A DNA stretch of 64,000 nucleotides from Eubacterium sp. CAG:274 (GTDB lineage Bacteria > Bacillota > Clostridia > Lachnospirales > CAG-274). The notes under the pieces are model-generated. The model did not search any database, was not told the DNA's origin, and saw nothing but the letters and a program-made list of their open reading frames with translations. Below are positions 44,876-53,670 of the stretch, piece after piece. The translations under genes and the position numbers were made by a program. Positions within the stretch are counted from its first letter, which is position 1. Each line of letters starts with the position of its first letter. The DNA is taken from positions 87,562-151,561 of the forward strand of contig FR888502.1 of NCBI GenBank assembly GCA_000432155.1. Reading direction: 5' to 3'.

Positions 44876-46924
44876 ATGATGATTCAAGAATGGAATGGTT
44901 TTAAGAAAGGTGTATGGGAAACTGAAATTAATGTAAGAGATTTCATACAGAAGAATTATACACCTTATGATGGTGATGATAGCTTTTTAGCAGGACCTAC
45001 AAAAGCAACATCTGAACTTTGGGAACAGGTTTTAGACCTTTCTAAGAAGGAAAGAGAAGCTGGTGGTGTCCTTGATATGGATACAAAGACTATCTCAACT
45101 ATTACATCCCATGGTGCAGGTTACCTTGACAAGAACAAAGAAAAGATTGTTGGTTTCCAGACAGACAAGCCTTTTAAGCGTTCTTTACAGCCTTATGGTG
45201 GTATCAGAATGGCAAAGAAAGCCTGTGAAGATAATGGATACAAGGTTGACCCAGAAGTAGAAGAATTTTTCACTACTCATAGAAAAACTCACAATGCAGG
45301 TGTATTTGATGCGTACACTCCTGAAATGAGAGCTTGTAGAACTGCTCACATTATTACAGGTCTTCCTGATGCTTATGGTAGAGGTCGTATTGTAGGTGAC
45401 TACAGACGAGTTGCTCTTTACGGTGTAAACAGACTTATTGAAGATAAAGAAGTAGAAAAGGCCTTCTGCCGTCAGACTATGACAGAAGATGTTATTAGAA
45501 ATAGAGAAGAAATCTCTGAACAGATTAGAGCTTTAAAGGAATTAATCAAGCTTGGCGAAATTTACGGCTTTGATATTTCAAGACCAGCTGCTAATGTTCA
45601 GGAAGCTATTCAGTGGACTTATCTTGCTTACCTTGCAGCAGTTAAGGAACAGAATGGTGCAGCTATGTCACTTGGTAGAACTTCTACTTTCATTGACATT
45701 TATGCTGAAAGAGATTTAGCAAATGGTACATTTACAGAAGAAGAAATTCAGGAATTTGTTGACCACTTCATTATGAAGTTAAGACTTGTTAAGTTCGCAA
45801 GAACTCCTGAATACAATGAACTTTTCTCTGGTGACCCTACTTGGGTAACAGAATCAATCGGTGGTGTTGGTATTGACGGCCGTCATATGGTAACAAAGAT
45901 GAGCTTCAGATACCTTCACACATTACAGAACTTAGGTACTGCTCCAGAACCAAACCTTACAGTTCTTTGGTCTACAAGACTTCCAATGAACTTCAAGAGA
46001 TTCTGTGCTAAGACTTCTATTGAGTCTTCATCTATTCAGTACGAAAATGATGACTTAATGAGAGTTTACCACGGTGATGACTACACAATCGCTTGTTGTG
46101 TATCTTCTATGAGAATTGGTAAGGAAATGCAGTTCTTCGGTGCTAGAGCTAACCTTGCTAAGTGTCTTCTTTACGCTATCAACGGCGGTATTGATGAAGT
46201 TAGCAAGAAGCAGGTTGGTCCTAAGTTTAGACCAATTACTTCTGAATACCTTGATTATGATGAAGTAATGGACAAGTACAAGGATATGATGAAGTGGCTT
46301 GCAGGCGTATATGTAAATGCTCTTAACATCATTCACTATATGCACGATAAGTATAGCTACGAAAGATTACAGATGGCTTTACATGATAAGAACATTACTC
46401 GTTGGTTCGCAACTGGTATTGCAGGTCTTTCAGTAGTAGCTGACTCACTTTCAGCTATTAAGTATGCTAAGGTTAAGACTGTAAGAGATGAAAACGGTAT
46501 CGTTGTAGATTACGAAGTAGAAGGTGATTTCCCTAAGTATGGTAACGATGATGACAGAGTTGATAATATTGCAAGAGATTTAGTACACCTCTTCCTTCAG
46601 TATATCAAGATGAACCATACTTACAGAGGCGGTATTCCTACAACTTCTGTTCTTACAATTACATCTAATGTAGTTTATGGTAAGAACACAGGTTCTACTC
46701 CAGATGGTAGAAAGAAGGGCCAGCCATTTGCTCCAGGTGCTAACCCAATGCACCACAGAGATAGCCATGGTGCTGTAGCTTCACTTGCATCTGTAGCTAA
46801 GATTCCATTTAAGGATGCTCAGGACGGTATTTCTGATACATTCTCAATTATTCCTGGTGCATTAGGTAAGGAAGACCAGATTTTCCACGGCGATATTGAC
46901 ATTGATTTAGACTTAAACAAGTAA
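44876..46924 (+). CDS. pflB: pyruvate formate-lyase core chain lacking the glycyl-radical domain
   Basis: 682 residues. Converts pyruvate and CoA to acetyl-CoA and formate. The barrel is complete: the catalytic Cys407-Cys408 pair in [33 protein letters not shown], and [20 protein letters not shown]. It ends at [24 protein letters not shown], just where ordinary PFLs (about 755-760 residues) enter the C-terminal radical domain with RVSGYAV. That domain is the separate gene at 47175. A TAA stop follows, and small genes with their own ribosome binding sites come next, so it does not look like a sequencing error. Start ATG 44876 (or 44879) follows AGGAGG. Confidence 0.92.
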   Translation: MMIQEWNGFKKGVWETEINVRDFIQKNYTPYDGDDSFLAGPTKATSELWEQVLDLSKKEREAGGVLDMDTKTISTITSHGAGYLDKNKEKIVGFQTDKPFKRSLQPYGGIRMAKKACEDNGYKVDPEVEEFFTTHRKTHNAGVFDAYTPEMRACRTAHIITGLPDAYGRGRIVGDYRRVALYGVNRLIEDKEVEKAFCRQTMTEDVIRNREEISEQIRALKELIKLGEIYGFDISRPAANVQEAIQWTYLAYLAAVKEQNGAAMSLGRTSTFIDIYAERDLANGTFTEEEIQEFVDHFIMKLRLVKFARTPEYNELFSGDPTWVTESIGGVGIDGRHMVTKMSFRYLHTLQNLGTAPEPNLTVLWSTRLPMNFKRFCAKTSIESSSIQYENDDLMRVYHGDDYTIACCVSSMRIGKEMQFFGARANLAKCLLYAINGGIDEVSKKQVGPKFRPITSEYLDYDEVMDKYKDMMKWLAGVYVNALNIIHYMHDKYSYERLQMALHDKNITRWFATGIAGLSVVADSLSAIKYAKVKTVRDENGIVVDYEVEGDFPKYGNDDDRVDNIARDLVHLFLQYIKMNHTYRGGIPTTSVLTITSNVVYGKNTGSTPDGRKKGQPFAPGANPMHHRDSHGAVASLASVAKIPFKDAQDGISDTFSIIPGALGKEDQIFHGDIDIDLDLNK

Positions 46925-46942
46925 TAAGAAAAGAGTGATTTT

Positions 46943-47161
46943 ATGAATCAGTCTAAAATTGATGAAATTGTAGCAATGATTGACGGATTTATGTCAGAAG
47001 ATGGTGGTCACCTTAATGTTTCAGTTGATGATACAGGTAAGGTGGATATGGATAGTGTACATGTAGATAAAACAATTTCTCTTGATTGTGCAAAGGGAAA
47101 TTTGGCTTGTAACATTCCTACACTTTTTGATGGTATGGATAGAGACGAAAAAGATTTATAG
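46943..47161 (+). CDS. small glycyl-radical-domain-like protein without the RVSGYA motif
   Basis: 72 residues, 18 bases after the core PFL gene. Residues 5-30 (IDEIVAMIDGFMSEDGGHLNV) match the start of the radical domain encoded next ([21 protein letters not shown]), then the sequence departs: in place of [13 protein letters not shown] it has TISLDCAKGNLACNI. The radical glycine context is lost, although a Gly in CAKGN and two Cys lie near the equivalent site. A Gly- and Asp-rich acidic tail follows (FDGMDRDEKDL). It is probably a structural or regulatory paralogue; function unknown. Confidence 0.75.
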   Translation: MNQSKIDEIVAMIDGFMSEDGGHLNVSVDDTGKVDMDSVHVDKTISLDCAKGNLACNIPTLFDGMDRDEKDL

Positions 47162-47174
47162 GAGGTAATATACA

Positions 47175-47414
47175 ATGGCTAACGAACAGCAGATTGATAA
47201 TTTAGTATCTTTAATTGATGGTTATGTTGAAAAAGACGGTCATCACTTAAATGTAAATGTATTTAACAGAGAAACTCTTTTGGACGCACAGGCACACCCT
47301 GAAAAGTATCCTCAGCTTACAGTAAGAGTTTCAGGCTATGCTGTAAACTTTATTAAACTTACAAAGGCTCAGCAGGACGAAGTTATTTCAAGAACTTTCC
47401 ACCAGTCTTTATAA
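47175..47414 (+). CDS. stand-alone glycyl-radical domain (PFL small subunit, GrcA-like)
   Basis: 79 residues equal to the C-terminus of [23 protein letters not shown], then [17 protein letters not shown] with Gly54 as the radical site, then the terminal helix [10 protein letters not shown]. Core chain plus this domain total 761 residues, the length of a normal PFL. In E. coli the GrcA/YfiD spare part only repairs damaged full-length PFL; here the core lacks the domain, so this protein should be an obligatory subunit. AGGAGGT lies just before the ATG. Confidence 0.92.
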   Translation: MANEQQIDNLVSLIDGYVEKDGHHLNVNVFNRETLLDAQAHPEKYPQLTVRVSGYAVNFIKLTKAQQDEVISRTFHQSL

Positions 47415-47430
47415 TTAATTAGATTGTCTA

Positions 47431-47460
47431 TACCCTATGGGCATATTTGTCCATAGGGTT
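47431..47460 (+). terminator. terminator after the PFL subunit genes
   Basis: Stem ACCCTATGG with complement CCATAGGGT, 10-base loop, then TTTTT. It separates pflA into its own transcription unit or partly attenuates it. Confidence 0.8.
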
Positions 47461-47581
47461 TTTAGCTATTTGTAATTGAAAATAGTAAGAATTTTTGATA
47501 ATATAAATTTTAAGTGTAAAAATAGATTAGTGTATATTAGCATTTATAAGTTTATATAAGTCAAGAGAAAGGTGGAATAGT

Positions 47582-48328
47582 ATGGTTGGTCATATTCATT
47601 CTATAGAAAGTTTTGGTACAGTTGACGGCCCTGGTGTAAGAATGGTTGTTTTTACAAAAGGCTGTCCTATGAGATGTTTGTATTGCCATAATCCAGATAC
47701 TTGGGACATGTCTGGTGGTACAGATATGACAAGTGAAGAAATATTGGAACAGTTCGAAAAAAACAGAACATTTTATAAAACAGGTGGAATTACTGTAACA
47801 GGTGGAGAACCTTTAATGCAAATTGATTTTGTAACTGATTTGTTTGAAAAGGCTAAAGAGAAAAATATCCATACCTGTCTTGATACATCAGGTGTTACAT
47901 TTAGAAAAGATAATACAGAAAAATTTGATAGACTTGTAAAGGTAACTGACCTTGTAATGCTTGATATTAAGGTTATTGACCCACAGGAACATTTAAAATT
48001 ATGTAGTCAGCCACTAGATAATATTTTGGATTTTACAAAATATCTTGAGGAAAAAGAAGTTCCTGTTTGGATAAGACACGTTGTTGTACCTAATATTACA
48101 GAAAATGAAAAATACCTTTATGACTTAGGCTATTACATTGGTGGTTTAAAGAATTTAAAAGCCCTTGATGTATTGCCTTATCACGATATGGGTAAAATTA
48201 AATACGAAAATTTAGGTATAGATTATCCATTGAAGGACACAAAGCCTTTGCCTAGAGAAAGGGCAATAGAGGCTAAAAAAATAGTTTTACAGGGTATTAA
48301 GGATAGAAGATTAGAAGAAAATAAATAG
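47582..48328 (+). CDS. pflA: pyruvate formate-lyase-activating enzyme
   Basis: Radical SAM enzyme that abstracts a hydrogen from the glycyl residue to make the PFL radical. 248 residues; cluster motif Cys28-x3-Cys32-x2-Cys35 in GCPMRCLYCHNPDTW, then TVTGGEPLMQ and LDTSGVTF. Fits the short PflA/NrdG-type activases without an extra ferredoxin domain. Its substrate here should be the 79-residue subunit docked on the core. AGAGAAAGGTGG precedes the ATG. Confidence 0.95.
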   Translation: MVGHIHSIESFGTVDGPGVRMVVFTKGCPMRCLYCHNPDTWDMSGGTDMTSEEILEQFEKNRTFYKTGGITVTGGEPLMQIDFVTDLFEKAKEKNIHTCLDTSGVTFRKDNTEKFDRLVKVTDLVMLDIKVIDPQEHLKLCSQPLDNILDFTKYLEEKEVPVWIRHVVVPNITENEKYLYDLGYYIGGLKNLKALDVLPYHDMGKIKYENLGIDYPLKDTKPLPRERAIEAKKIVLQGIKDRRLEENK

Positions 48329-48330
48329 TG

Positions 48331-48367
48331 AAAAGCCACAAATGAGGGAAATTCATTTGTGGCTTTT
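48331..48367. terminator. bidirectional intrinsic terminator
   Basis: 15-bp perfect stem AAAAGCCACAAATGA with its complement between pflA and the convergent dehydratase operon. Confidence 0.9.
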
Positions 48368-48426
48368 GTTATGCACATATTTATATACTCATATATTCAT
48401 ATACATTTAAAATTGTGGACTATTCT

Positions 48427-50148
48427 TTACTCCATATATCCACCCTTCATAGGTGAAACTGCCTTGTCTGCAAAAAGTTTAAGAACGCCTTTCTTGTACT
48501 TGTTTTCCTTTGGCTTCCAAGCCTTTTTTCTTTCGGCAAGGATTTTTTCTACTTCTTCGTCAGTTTTTCTTTCTCCATTTATACCGACTACCTTTATAAC
48601 TCTATTAGGAATACTGATTTCGATTAAATCATTTTCTTCTACAAGGGCGATAGGACCACCTTCAGCAGCTTCTGGAGAAATGTGTCCAATAGCAGGTCCT
48701 TTAGATGCTCCAGAAAATCTACCGTCAGTTAAAAGTGCTATTGATGCACCTAATTCTGCATCAGATGCTATTGCTTCTGTTGTGTAGAACATTTCTGGCA
48801 TACCACTTCCCTTAGGGCCTTCGTATCTTATTATTACAGCATCTCCAGGTTTAATTTCGTGAGTAAGAACTGCGTGAATTGCATCTTCTTCGCAATCATA
48901 TGGTCTTGCTCTTAAAACAGCATTAAACATTTCCTTTGGAACTACTGTGTGCTTTACTACTGCACCGTCTGGAGCAAGATTGCCTTTTAATATAGCAATA
49001 CTACCGTCTGTACCAAATGGTTTGTCAAATGGGCGGATAATGTCTTCTCTCTTTAAGTTCCACTTGTCAAGATAAGATTGACATTTATCATAGAAACCGT
49101 TCTTTTTAAGGTCTTCAAGGTTTTCGCCTAAAGTTTTACCTGTTACTGTCATAACATCAAGGTGGAGCATATCCTTAATTTCTTCCATAATTGTTGGTAC
49201 ACCACCAGCATAGTAGAAGAACTGAGCAGGCCATTCGCCGGCAGGTCTGATGTTAAGAAGATAGTGAGCACCTCTGTGAAGTCTGTCAAATGTGTCGGCA
49301 TCTAATTCAATACCAAATTCCTTAGCTATTGCAGGAATGTGTAAAAGTGAATTTGTAGAACCTGAAATAGCTGCGTGAACCATAATAGCATTTTCAAAAG
49401 ATTTCATTGTTACAATGTCGCTAGGTTTAAGGTCGTTCTTTGCAAGCCATACAGCTTGTTCTCCGGCTTTCTTTGCAAATTCTAAAAGGTCAGGACTTGT
49501 TGCTGGCATTAATGCACTACCTGGAAGCATTAAGCCAAGAGCTTCTGCCATAACCTGCATTGTAGATGCTGTTCCCATAAATGAGCAAGCACCACAAGAA
49601 GGGCAGGCGTTATGTTTGTAGAAAGTAAGTTTTTCTTCTGTAATTTCTCCTCTTTTACACATAGCATCATATTTACCAATCTGTTCAAGGGTAAGGAGGT
49701 CTGGACCAGCATCCATAACACCACCAGTAACTACAATAGAAGGAATATTAATTCTACCTATAGCCATAAGATGTGAAGGCATACCCTTATCACAACTTGC
49801 AATAAATACACCACCGTCAAAAGGTGTAGCATTTGCGTGAATTTCAATCATATTTGCAATCATATCTCTTGATGGAAGAGAGTAGTTTATACCGTCGTGA
49901 CCCTGTGATTCGCCGTCACAAATATCTGTACAGAAGTATCTTGCACCAAAACCACCGGCTTTGGCAACACCTTTTTTAGCTTCCTCAACAAGGGTCAAAA
50001 GATGTCCACTACCTGGGTGACTATCGCCAAATGTACTTTCGATTATAATTTGTGGCTTAGAAAGGTCTTCAAGTTTCCAACCTGTACCAAGGCGTAATGG
50101 GTCAATTTCTGGGGCTAATTCTCTTAATTTCTGACTTCTTAATTCCAT
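48427..50148 (-). CDS. IlvD/Edd-family dehydratase, probable sugar-acid dehydratase
   Basis: 573 residues. Family blocks: Fe-S cysteines in FCTDICDGESQG, IASCDKGMPSH and NACPSCGACSFMGTAST, SGSTN, GSGMPEMFY and DGRFSGASKGP. Dihydroxy-acid dehydratase (isoleucine/valine), gluconate dehydratase and sugar-acid dehydratases share this fold. Its operon with a GntP permease, an HPr-like gene and a GntR regulator points to dehydration of gluconate or a similar aldonate rather than to IlvD. The exact substrate is not determinable from sequence alone. Confidence 0.85.
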   Translation of the reverse strand: MELRSQKLRELAPEIDPLRLGTGWKLEDLSKPQIIIESTFGDSHPGSGHLLTLVEEAKKGVAKAGGFGARYFCTDICDGESQGHDGINYSLPSRDMIANMIEIHANATPFDGGVFIASCDKGMPSHLMAIGRINIPSIVVTGGVMDAGPDLLTLEQIGKYDAMCKRGEITEEKLTFYKHNACPSCGACSFMGTASTMQVMAEALGLMLPGSALMPATSPDLLEFAKKAGEQAVWLAKNDLKPSDIVTMKSFENAIMVHAAISGSTNSLLHIPAIAKEFGIELDADTFDRLHRGAHYLLNIRPAGEWPAQFFYYAGGVPTIMEEIKDMLHLDVMTVTGKTLGENLEDLKKNGFYDKCQSYLDKWNLKREDIIRPFDKPFGTDGSIAILKGNLAPDGAVVKHTVVPKEMFNAVLRARPYDCEEDAIHAVLTHEIKPGDAVIIRYEGPKGSGMPEMFYTTEAIASDAELGASIALLTDGRFSGASKGPAIGHISPEAAEGGPIALVEENDLIEISIPNRVIKVVGINGERKTDEEVEKILAERKKAWKPKENKYKKGVLKLFADKAVSPMKGGYME

Positions 50149-50164
50149 AATTCATTTCTCCTTT

Positions 50165-50398
50165 TTATTTTAATAAGTTAAATTTTGAAAGTTGTGTTTT
50201 TACATTTTCTACTTCTTCGCTATGAAGAACAAGTTCTACATTGTCAAACTGTGGCAAACTAAATACACCAAGCATTGATTTTGCATCTACAATATATCTG
50301 CCACATATGAGTTCAACATCGTAGGGACAGGATTCTGCAATTTGAACAAGATATTTTGCATCTTGCATTGAATTTAGTTTTACTGGTAACTTTGTCAT
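50165..50398 (-). CDS. HPr-like protein without the phosphorylatable histidine
   Basis: 77 residues in the HPr fold: LVQIAESCPYDVELICGRYIVDAKSMLGVFSLP aligns with the LVQ to SLG region of HPr, keeping the regulatory Ser46 position (AKSMLG), but His15 is replaced (NSMQDAKYLVQ, about Ser). It therefore cannot carry PTS phosphate and resembles Crh, the carbon-catabolite partner of CcpA, in that respect. Start ATG 50398 follows AGGAGG. Placed between permease and dehydratase genes, it may tune the operon or bind an enzyme. Confidence 0.75.
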   Translation of the reverse strand: MTKLPVKLNSMQDAKYLVQIAESCPYDVELICGRYIVDAKSMLGVFSLPQFDNVELVLHSEEVENVKTQLSKFNLLK

Positions 50399-50411
50399 TA
50401 TATATTTCCTC

Positions 50412-51773
50412 CTATGCAAATATTGAAATTATAAGGGCAAGTACAAGTCCTGTGATACCGATTAAAGTTTCCATTACGGTCCAAGATTTTAAAGTTGTTT
50501 TTTCATCTATTTCAAGGAAAGTTCCTACAAGCCAGAAACCGGCATCGTTTACATGGCTTAAAGCTGTAGCACCACCACATATTGCACAGCACATTGCTGC
50601 TTTATAGAGCATTGAACAATCAGCAGTAGCTGGCATAGTTGCCATAATACCTGATGCCATTGTCATAGCTACAATAGAGCTACCAACTGAGGCACGAACA
50701 AGAAAGGCGATGAGGAAAGCTACTATAATAAGTGGCATTCCAGACTGTTCAAGAGCAGGTCCAATAATATTGCCAAGACCTGAGTCCTGTAACATCCAAC
50801 GGATTACACCACCGCTGGCAATTACAAGAAGTATCATACCTACAGGGCGAAGGGAATGGTCAAGTATTTTTTTGAGCTGACCTTTGTTATAACCTTGTCT
50901 TGTACCCAGGAAGTACATAGCTACTAAAGTGGCTATTGTAAGAGCTACAAAAGGTTCGCCTAAGAAACCTAATACTGATTTAATACTTTCAGCCATTGGA
51001 ATATAGTCTGATGCTGTGCTTAAAAGTATAAGTACAAGAGGAATAAGTATAATTGTTGCTACAACACCAAAGGAAGGAAGATTTTTACTTTCTTCTTTGT
51101 CGGCAATTTCTTCTACATTGGCAGGAAGTTTTGCAAAAATTTTATTTCCTATTAAGTTGCCCCATACAACACCAGCAACTATTGTTGAAACTAAGGCGAT
51201 TGGAATACCTATGGCAATCATTACACCTAAATTTACACCGAGAGCATTTGCTACTAATACTGAACCGGCTGATGGTGGAACAAAGGCATAACCAGAGGCA
51301 AGACCAGCAAGTAAAGGAATGGCGTAACAAAGAGTAGATTTCTTTGTCTGTTTTGCTACATTAAAAGCAAGAGGGATAAGTATTACAACTCCGGCCTCGA
51401 AGAAAACTGTTGTACCAATTACAAGACCTGTAAGTCCTAAAGCAAGGCTTGCTTTTTTCTGACCAAATTTTGAAATAAGTGTTTGTGCCATTTTTTGAGC
51501 ACCACCGCTAACTTCCAAAATGCCACCAAACATAGAACCTAAACCTATGAGAAGTGCAATACCTTGTAATGTTTTACCTACACCTTTTTGAACAGTTTCA
51601 GCAATTAAATTAAGAGGCATACCAGCACCGATACCAATTACTATAGCTGAAATCATCATTGAAATAACTGGGTGGAGTTTAAACTTAATAATGAGGAACA
51701 ACAAAAGTACAATTCCCACACTGGCTGAAATAATAAGTCGAGTAGGGTCGGCAGTAAATACAACATCTGTCAT
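50412..51773 (-). CDS. gntP: GntP-family gluconate permease
   Basis: 453-residue polytopic proton symporter of the GntP family: 12 or more helices, GIGAGMPLNLIAETVQKGVG and GSMFGGILEVSGGAQKMAQTLI near the N-terminus and ALSHVNDAGFWLVGTF near the C-terminus. Imports gluconate or related sugar acids. The ATG at 51773 overlaps the TGA of a 19-codon leader reading frame (ATGA junction), and GGGGG precedes it. Confidence 0.92.
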   Translation of the reverse strand: MTDVVFTADPTRLIISASVGIVLLLFLIIKFKLHPVISMMISAIVIGIGAGMPLNLIAETVQKGVGKTLQGIALLIGLGSMFGGILEVSGGAQKMAQTLISKFGQKKASLALGLTGLVIGTTVFFEAGVVILIPLAFNVAKQTKKSTLCYAIPLLAGLASGYAFVPPSAGSVLVANALGVNLGVMIAIGIPIALVSTIVAGVVWGNLIGNKIFAKLPANVEEIADKEESKNLPSFGVVATIILIPLVLILLSTASDYIPMAESIKSVLGFLGEPFVALTIATLVAMYFLGTRQGYNKGQLKKILDHSLRPVGMILLVIASGGVIRWMLQDSGLGNIIGPALEQSGMPLIIVAFLIAFLVRASVGSSIVAMTMASGIMATMPATADCSMLYKAAMCCAICGGATALSHVNDAGFWLVGTFLEIDEKTTLKSWTVMETLIGITGLVLALIISIFA

Positions 51774-51829
51774 ACAACTTCACCCCCTAAAGTCATCATA
51801 CCAATTTTACTGTTTTTAATTATTTTCAT
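51770..51829 (-). CDS. 19-residue leader peptide coupled to gntP
   Basis: Minus-strand ATG at 51829, nine bases after a perfect AGGAGG (51844-51839), encodes MKIIKNSKIGMMTLGGEVV and stops in a TGA that overlaps the gntP ATG by two bases. The purine-rich TTAGGGGGTGAAG just before gntP is inside it. It is likely to couple or gate gntP translation; no attenuator stem is obvious. Confidence 0.55.
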   Translation of the reverse strand: MKIIKNSKIGMMTLGGEVV

Positions 51830-51868
51830 AGTGAAAAACCTCCTTTTTGATGTAAAATTGTTTCAAGT

Positions 51869-51911
51869 CATCTGATGTATTTAATATAAATCATTTTACT
51901 TTATTTGTCAA
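51869..51911 (-). promoter_or_regulatory. promoter of the sugar-acid operon with candidate GntR operator
   Basis: On the minus strand TTGACA (51911-51906), 17-base spacer, TATATT (51888-51883). The palindrome CATCTGATG (51869-51877) covers the predicted start site and is a plausible operator for the divergent GntR-type regulator. Confidence 0.6.
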
Positions 51912-51961
51912 TTTGTAATATTTACTGAATAAAAAGGCAAGTTTTTAAGCAATTTTACCTA

Positions 51962-51991
51962 TTGACATTGTATTTTTGAAAATTATATAAT
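51962..51991 (+). promoter_or_regulatory. promoter of the GntR-type regulator
   Basis: TTGACA (51962-51967), 18-base spacer, TATAAT (51986-51991). Confidence 0.65.
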
Positions 51992-52023
51992 TATTTGAAT
52001 ATGGAAATAGAGGTGAAATTGGT

Positions 52024-52704
52024 ATGATGAATTTTGAGAATACTGAAAAAAGTTTACCGGAAAAATTATCTGATGATATTGTGTCATATATATTAGAAAA
52101 AGAAATGAAACCAGGGGACAAACTTCCTAATGAGGCTTTTTTGGCAAAAGAAATGGGAGCAGGAAGAAGTTCACTAAGAGAGGCTATGAAACTCCTTGCC
52201 TCAAGAAATATTGTAACTATTAAACAAGGCTCTGGTACTTATATAGCAAGTAAACCAGGTGTAGTAGATGACCCTTTGGGTTTTACTTTTATAAATGATA
52301 AGGAAAAACTTGTTCGTGACCTTTTGGAAATAAGATTTTTGATTGAGCCATATATAGCACAAATGGCAGCATTAAATGCTACTGATGAAGATATTACAAA
52401 AATAGAAAGTCTATGTGACGAAGTTGAAAGATTATTTATAAATGGGGAGGACCATACACAGGCTGATATTGAATTTCATAATGCTATAGCATCTAGCAGT
52501 AAAAATTTAGTTGTGCCTAGAATTGTGCCTATTATAAATAGCTCTATACCTTTGTTTGTACAGGTTACAAACAGAACTTTGAAAAACGAAACTATAGAAA
52601 CTCATAGAGAAATTGCAAATGCAATTAAAAATCACGATGCTGTAAAGGCTCATGATTCAATGTATTTGCATTTGGTATATAATAGAAAAGTAATAAATAA
52701 ATAA
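52024..52704 (+). CDS. FadR-subfamily GntR regulator
   Basis: 226 residues: N-terminal winged helix (MKPGDKLPNEAFLAKEMGAGRSSLREAMKLLASRNIVTIKQGSGTY) and an all-helical FCD ligand domain (about 85-220) with metal-type histidines in DIEFHNAIAS and ETHREI. FCD regulators commonly sense sugar acids and carboxylates, and this one is divergent from the gntP operon, which it probably represses. Start ATG 52024 after GAGGTG; ATG 52027 is the alternative. Confidence 0.88.
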   Translation: MMNFENTEKSLPEKLSDDIVSYILEKEMKPGDKLPNEAFLAKEMGAGRSSLREAMKLLASRNIVTIKQGSGTYIASKPGVVDDPLGFTFINDKEKLVRDLLEIRFLIEPYIAQMAALNATDEDITKIESLCDEVERLFINGEDHTQADIEFHNAIASSSKNLVVPRIVPIINSSIPLFVQVTNRTLKNETIETHREIANAIKNHDAVKAHDSMYLHLVYNRKVINK

Positions 52705-52742
52705 TAAAAATGTGGCAAAAACTTTAAAGTTAATGCCACATT
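52703..52742. terminator. bidirectional intrinsic terminator
   Basis: 12-bp stem AAAAATGTGGCA with its complement, inner AACTTTAAAGTT, between the GntR and plsC genes. Confidence 0.85.
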
Positions 52743-52745
52743 TTT

Positions 52746-53477
52746 TTATCCTCGCATATCTTCCGGTAAATCAGCTACAATAATGCTTCTGACCTTTTCA
52801 GGAAGTTCTGCAATTTCTTCTTTTGTCAAATTATCTGTATATATTGGTTCATGAATAACAAGGTTAATTTCAGCAGGTTTAATTTTGTTTTTATTTCCCT
52901 CCATTACCTTATAAGTACCGTCAATAGTAACTGGCACAATAGGGGCTTTTGACTTTGTTGCAAGTTTAAAACTACCGGCTTTAAATTCGCCTACAGGAGC
53001 ACCTTTACTTCTTGTACCTTCTGGGAAAATTACCATATTAATACCGGCTTTAAGCTGTTTGATACCGTCTATTATTGTTTGAGCAGACTGTTTCATATCA
53101 TTTCTATCCATAAAAAGACAATGTATACATCTCATCCATCTTGAAAAGAAAGGAATATGGTCAAGCTCTACTTTTGCTACAAAACCGTGCTGAACAGGAA
53201 GTTCAGCCAAAAGCAAGAGAATATCAAAATTACTCTGATGATTACTCATAAAGAGTATACCATTTTGGTCAGGAATGTTTTCAAGACCTTTAATATTTAT
53301 TGTAGAACCAGAGTCTGCAACTCTCTCTTTTGCCCATTCCTTAACATATTTTGTAGAAAATAGGTCGCCTTCTGTTCTATTATCTGTTAAAAGAAACTGT
53401 TCTGCCTTTTTCAAAGGTTTTCTGGAAGAAAAAAGAGATACAGCAGCTCTTGTGTACCAAAAGAGGGAACGAAACAT
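52746..53477 (-). CDS. plsC: 1-acyl-sn-glycerol-3-phosphate acyltransferase
   Basis: Makes phosphatidic acid. 243 residues, N-terminal hydrophobic helix, then acyltransferase blocks NHQSNFD (HX4D), GFVAKVELDHIPFFSRWMR, FPEGTRSKGAPVGEFKAGSFKLA, and PIVPVTIDG. Start ATG 53477 after TAGGAGG. Acts at the membrane on the products of the fatty-acid pathway encoded earlier in the window. Confidence 0.92.
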   Translation of the reverse strand: MFRSLFWYTRAAVSLFSSRKPLKKAEQFLLTDNRTEGDLFSTKYVKEWAKERVADSGSTINIKGLENIPDQNGILFMSNHQSNFDILLLLAELPVQHGFVAKVELDHIPFFSRWMRCIHCLFMDRNDMKQSAQTIIDGIKQLKAGINMVIFPEGTRSKGAPVGEFKAGSFKLATKSKAPIVPVTIDGTYKVMEGNKNKIKPAEINLVIHEPIYTDNLTKEEIAELPEKVRSIIVADLPEDMRG

Positions 53478-53670
53478 AAAAAATACCTCCTAATATTTGA
53501 AAAAACACTTTTTTTAAGTCTTTATATGTGTTATATTATATATTAGAATGTTTTGATTTTCAAGAAGTTATTTGTGTGGGAGTTTAAAGGGATTTTTTTA
53601 CAACACAAGTAAATTATAGTATTTGTAAATCTAGTGGAAGCTAGATAGTTTTGATTTTTAGGAGAAAATT

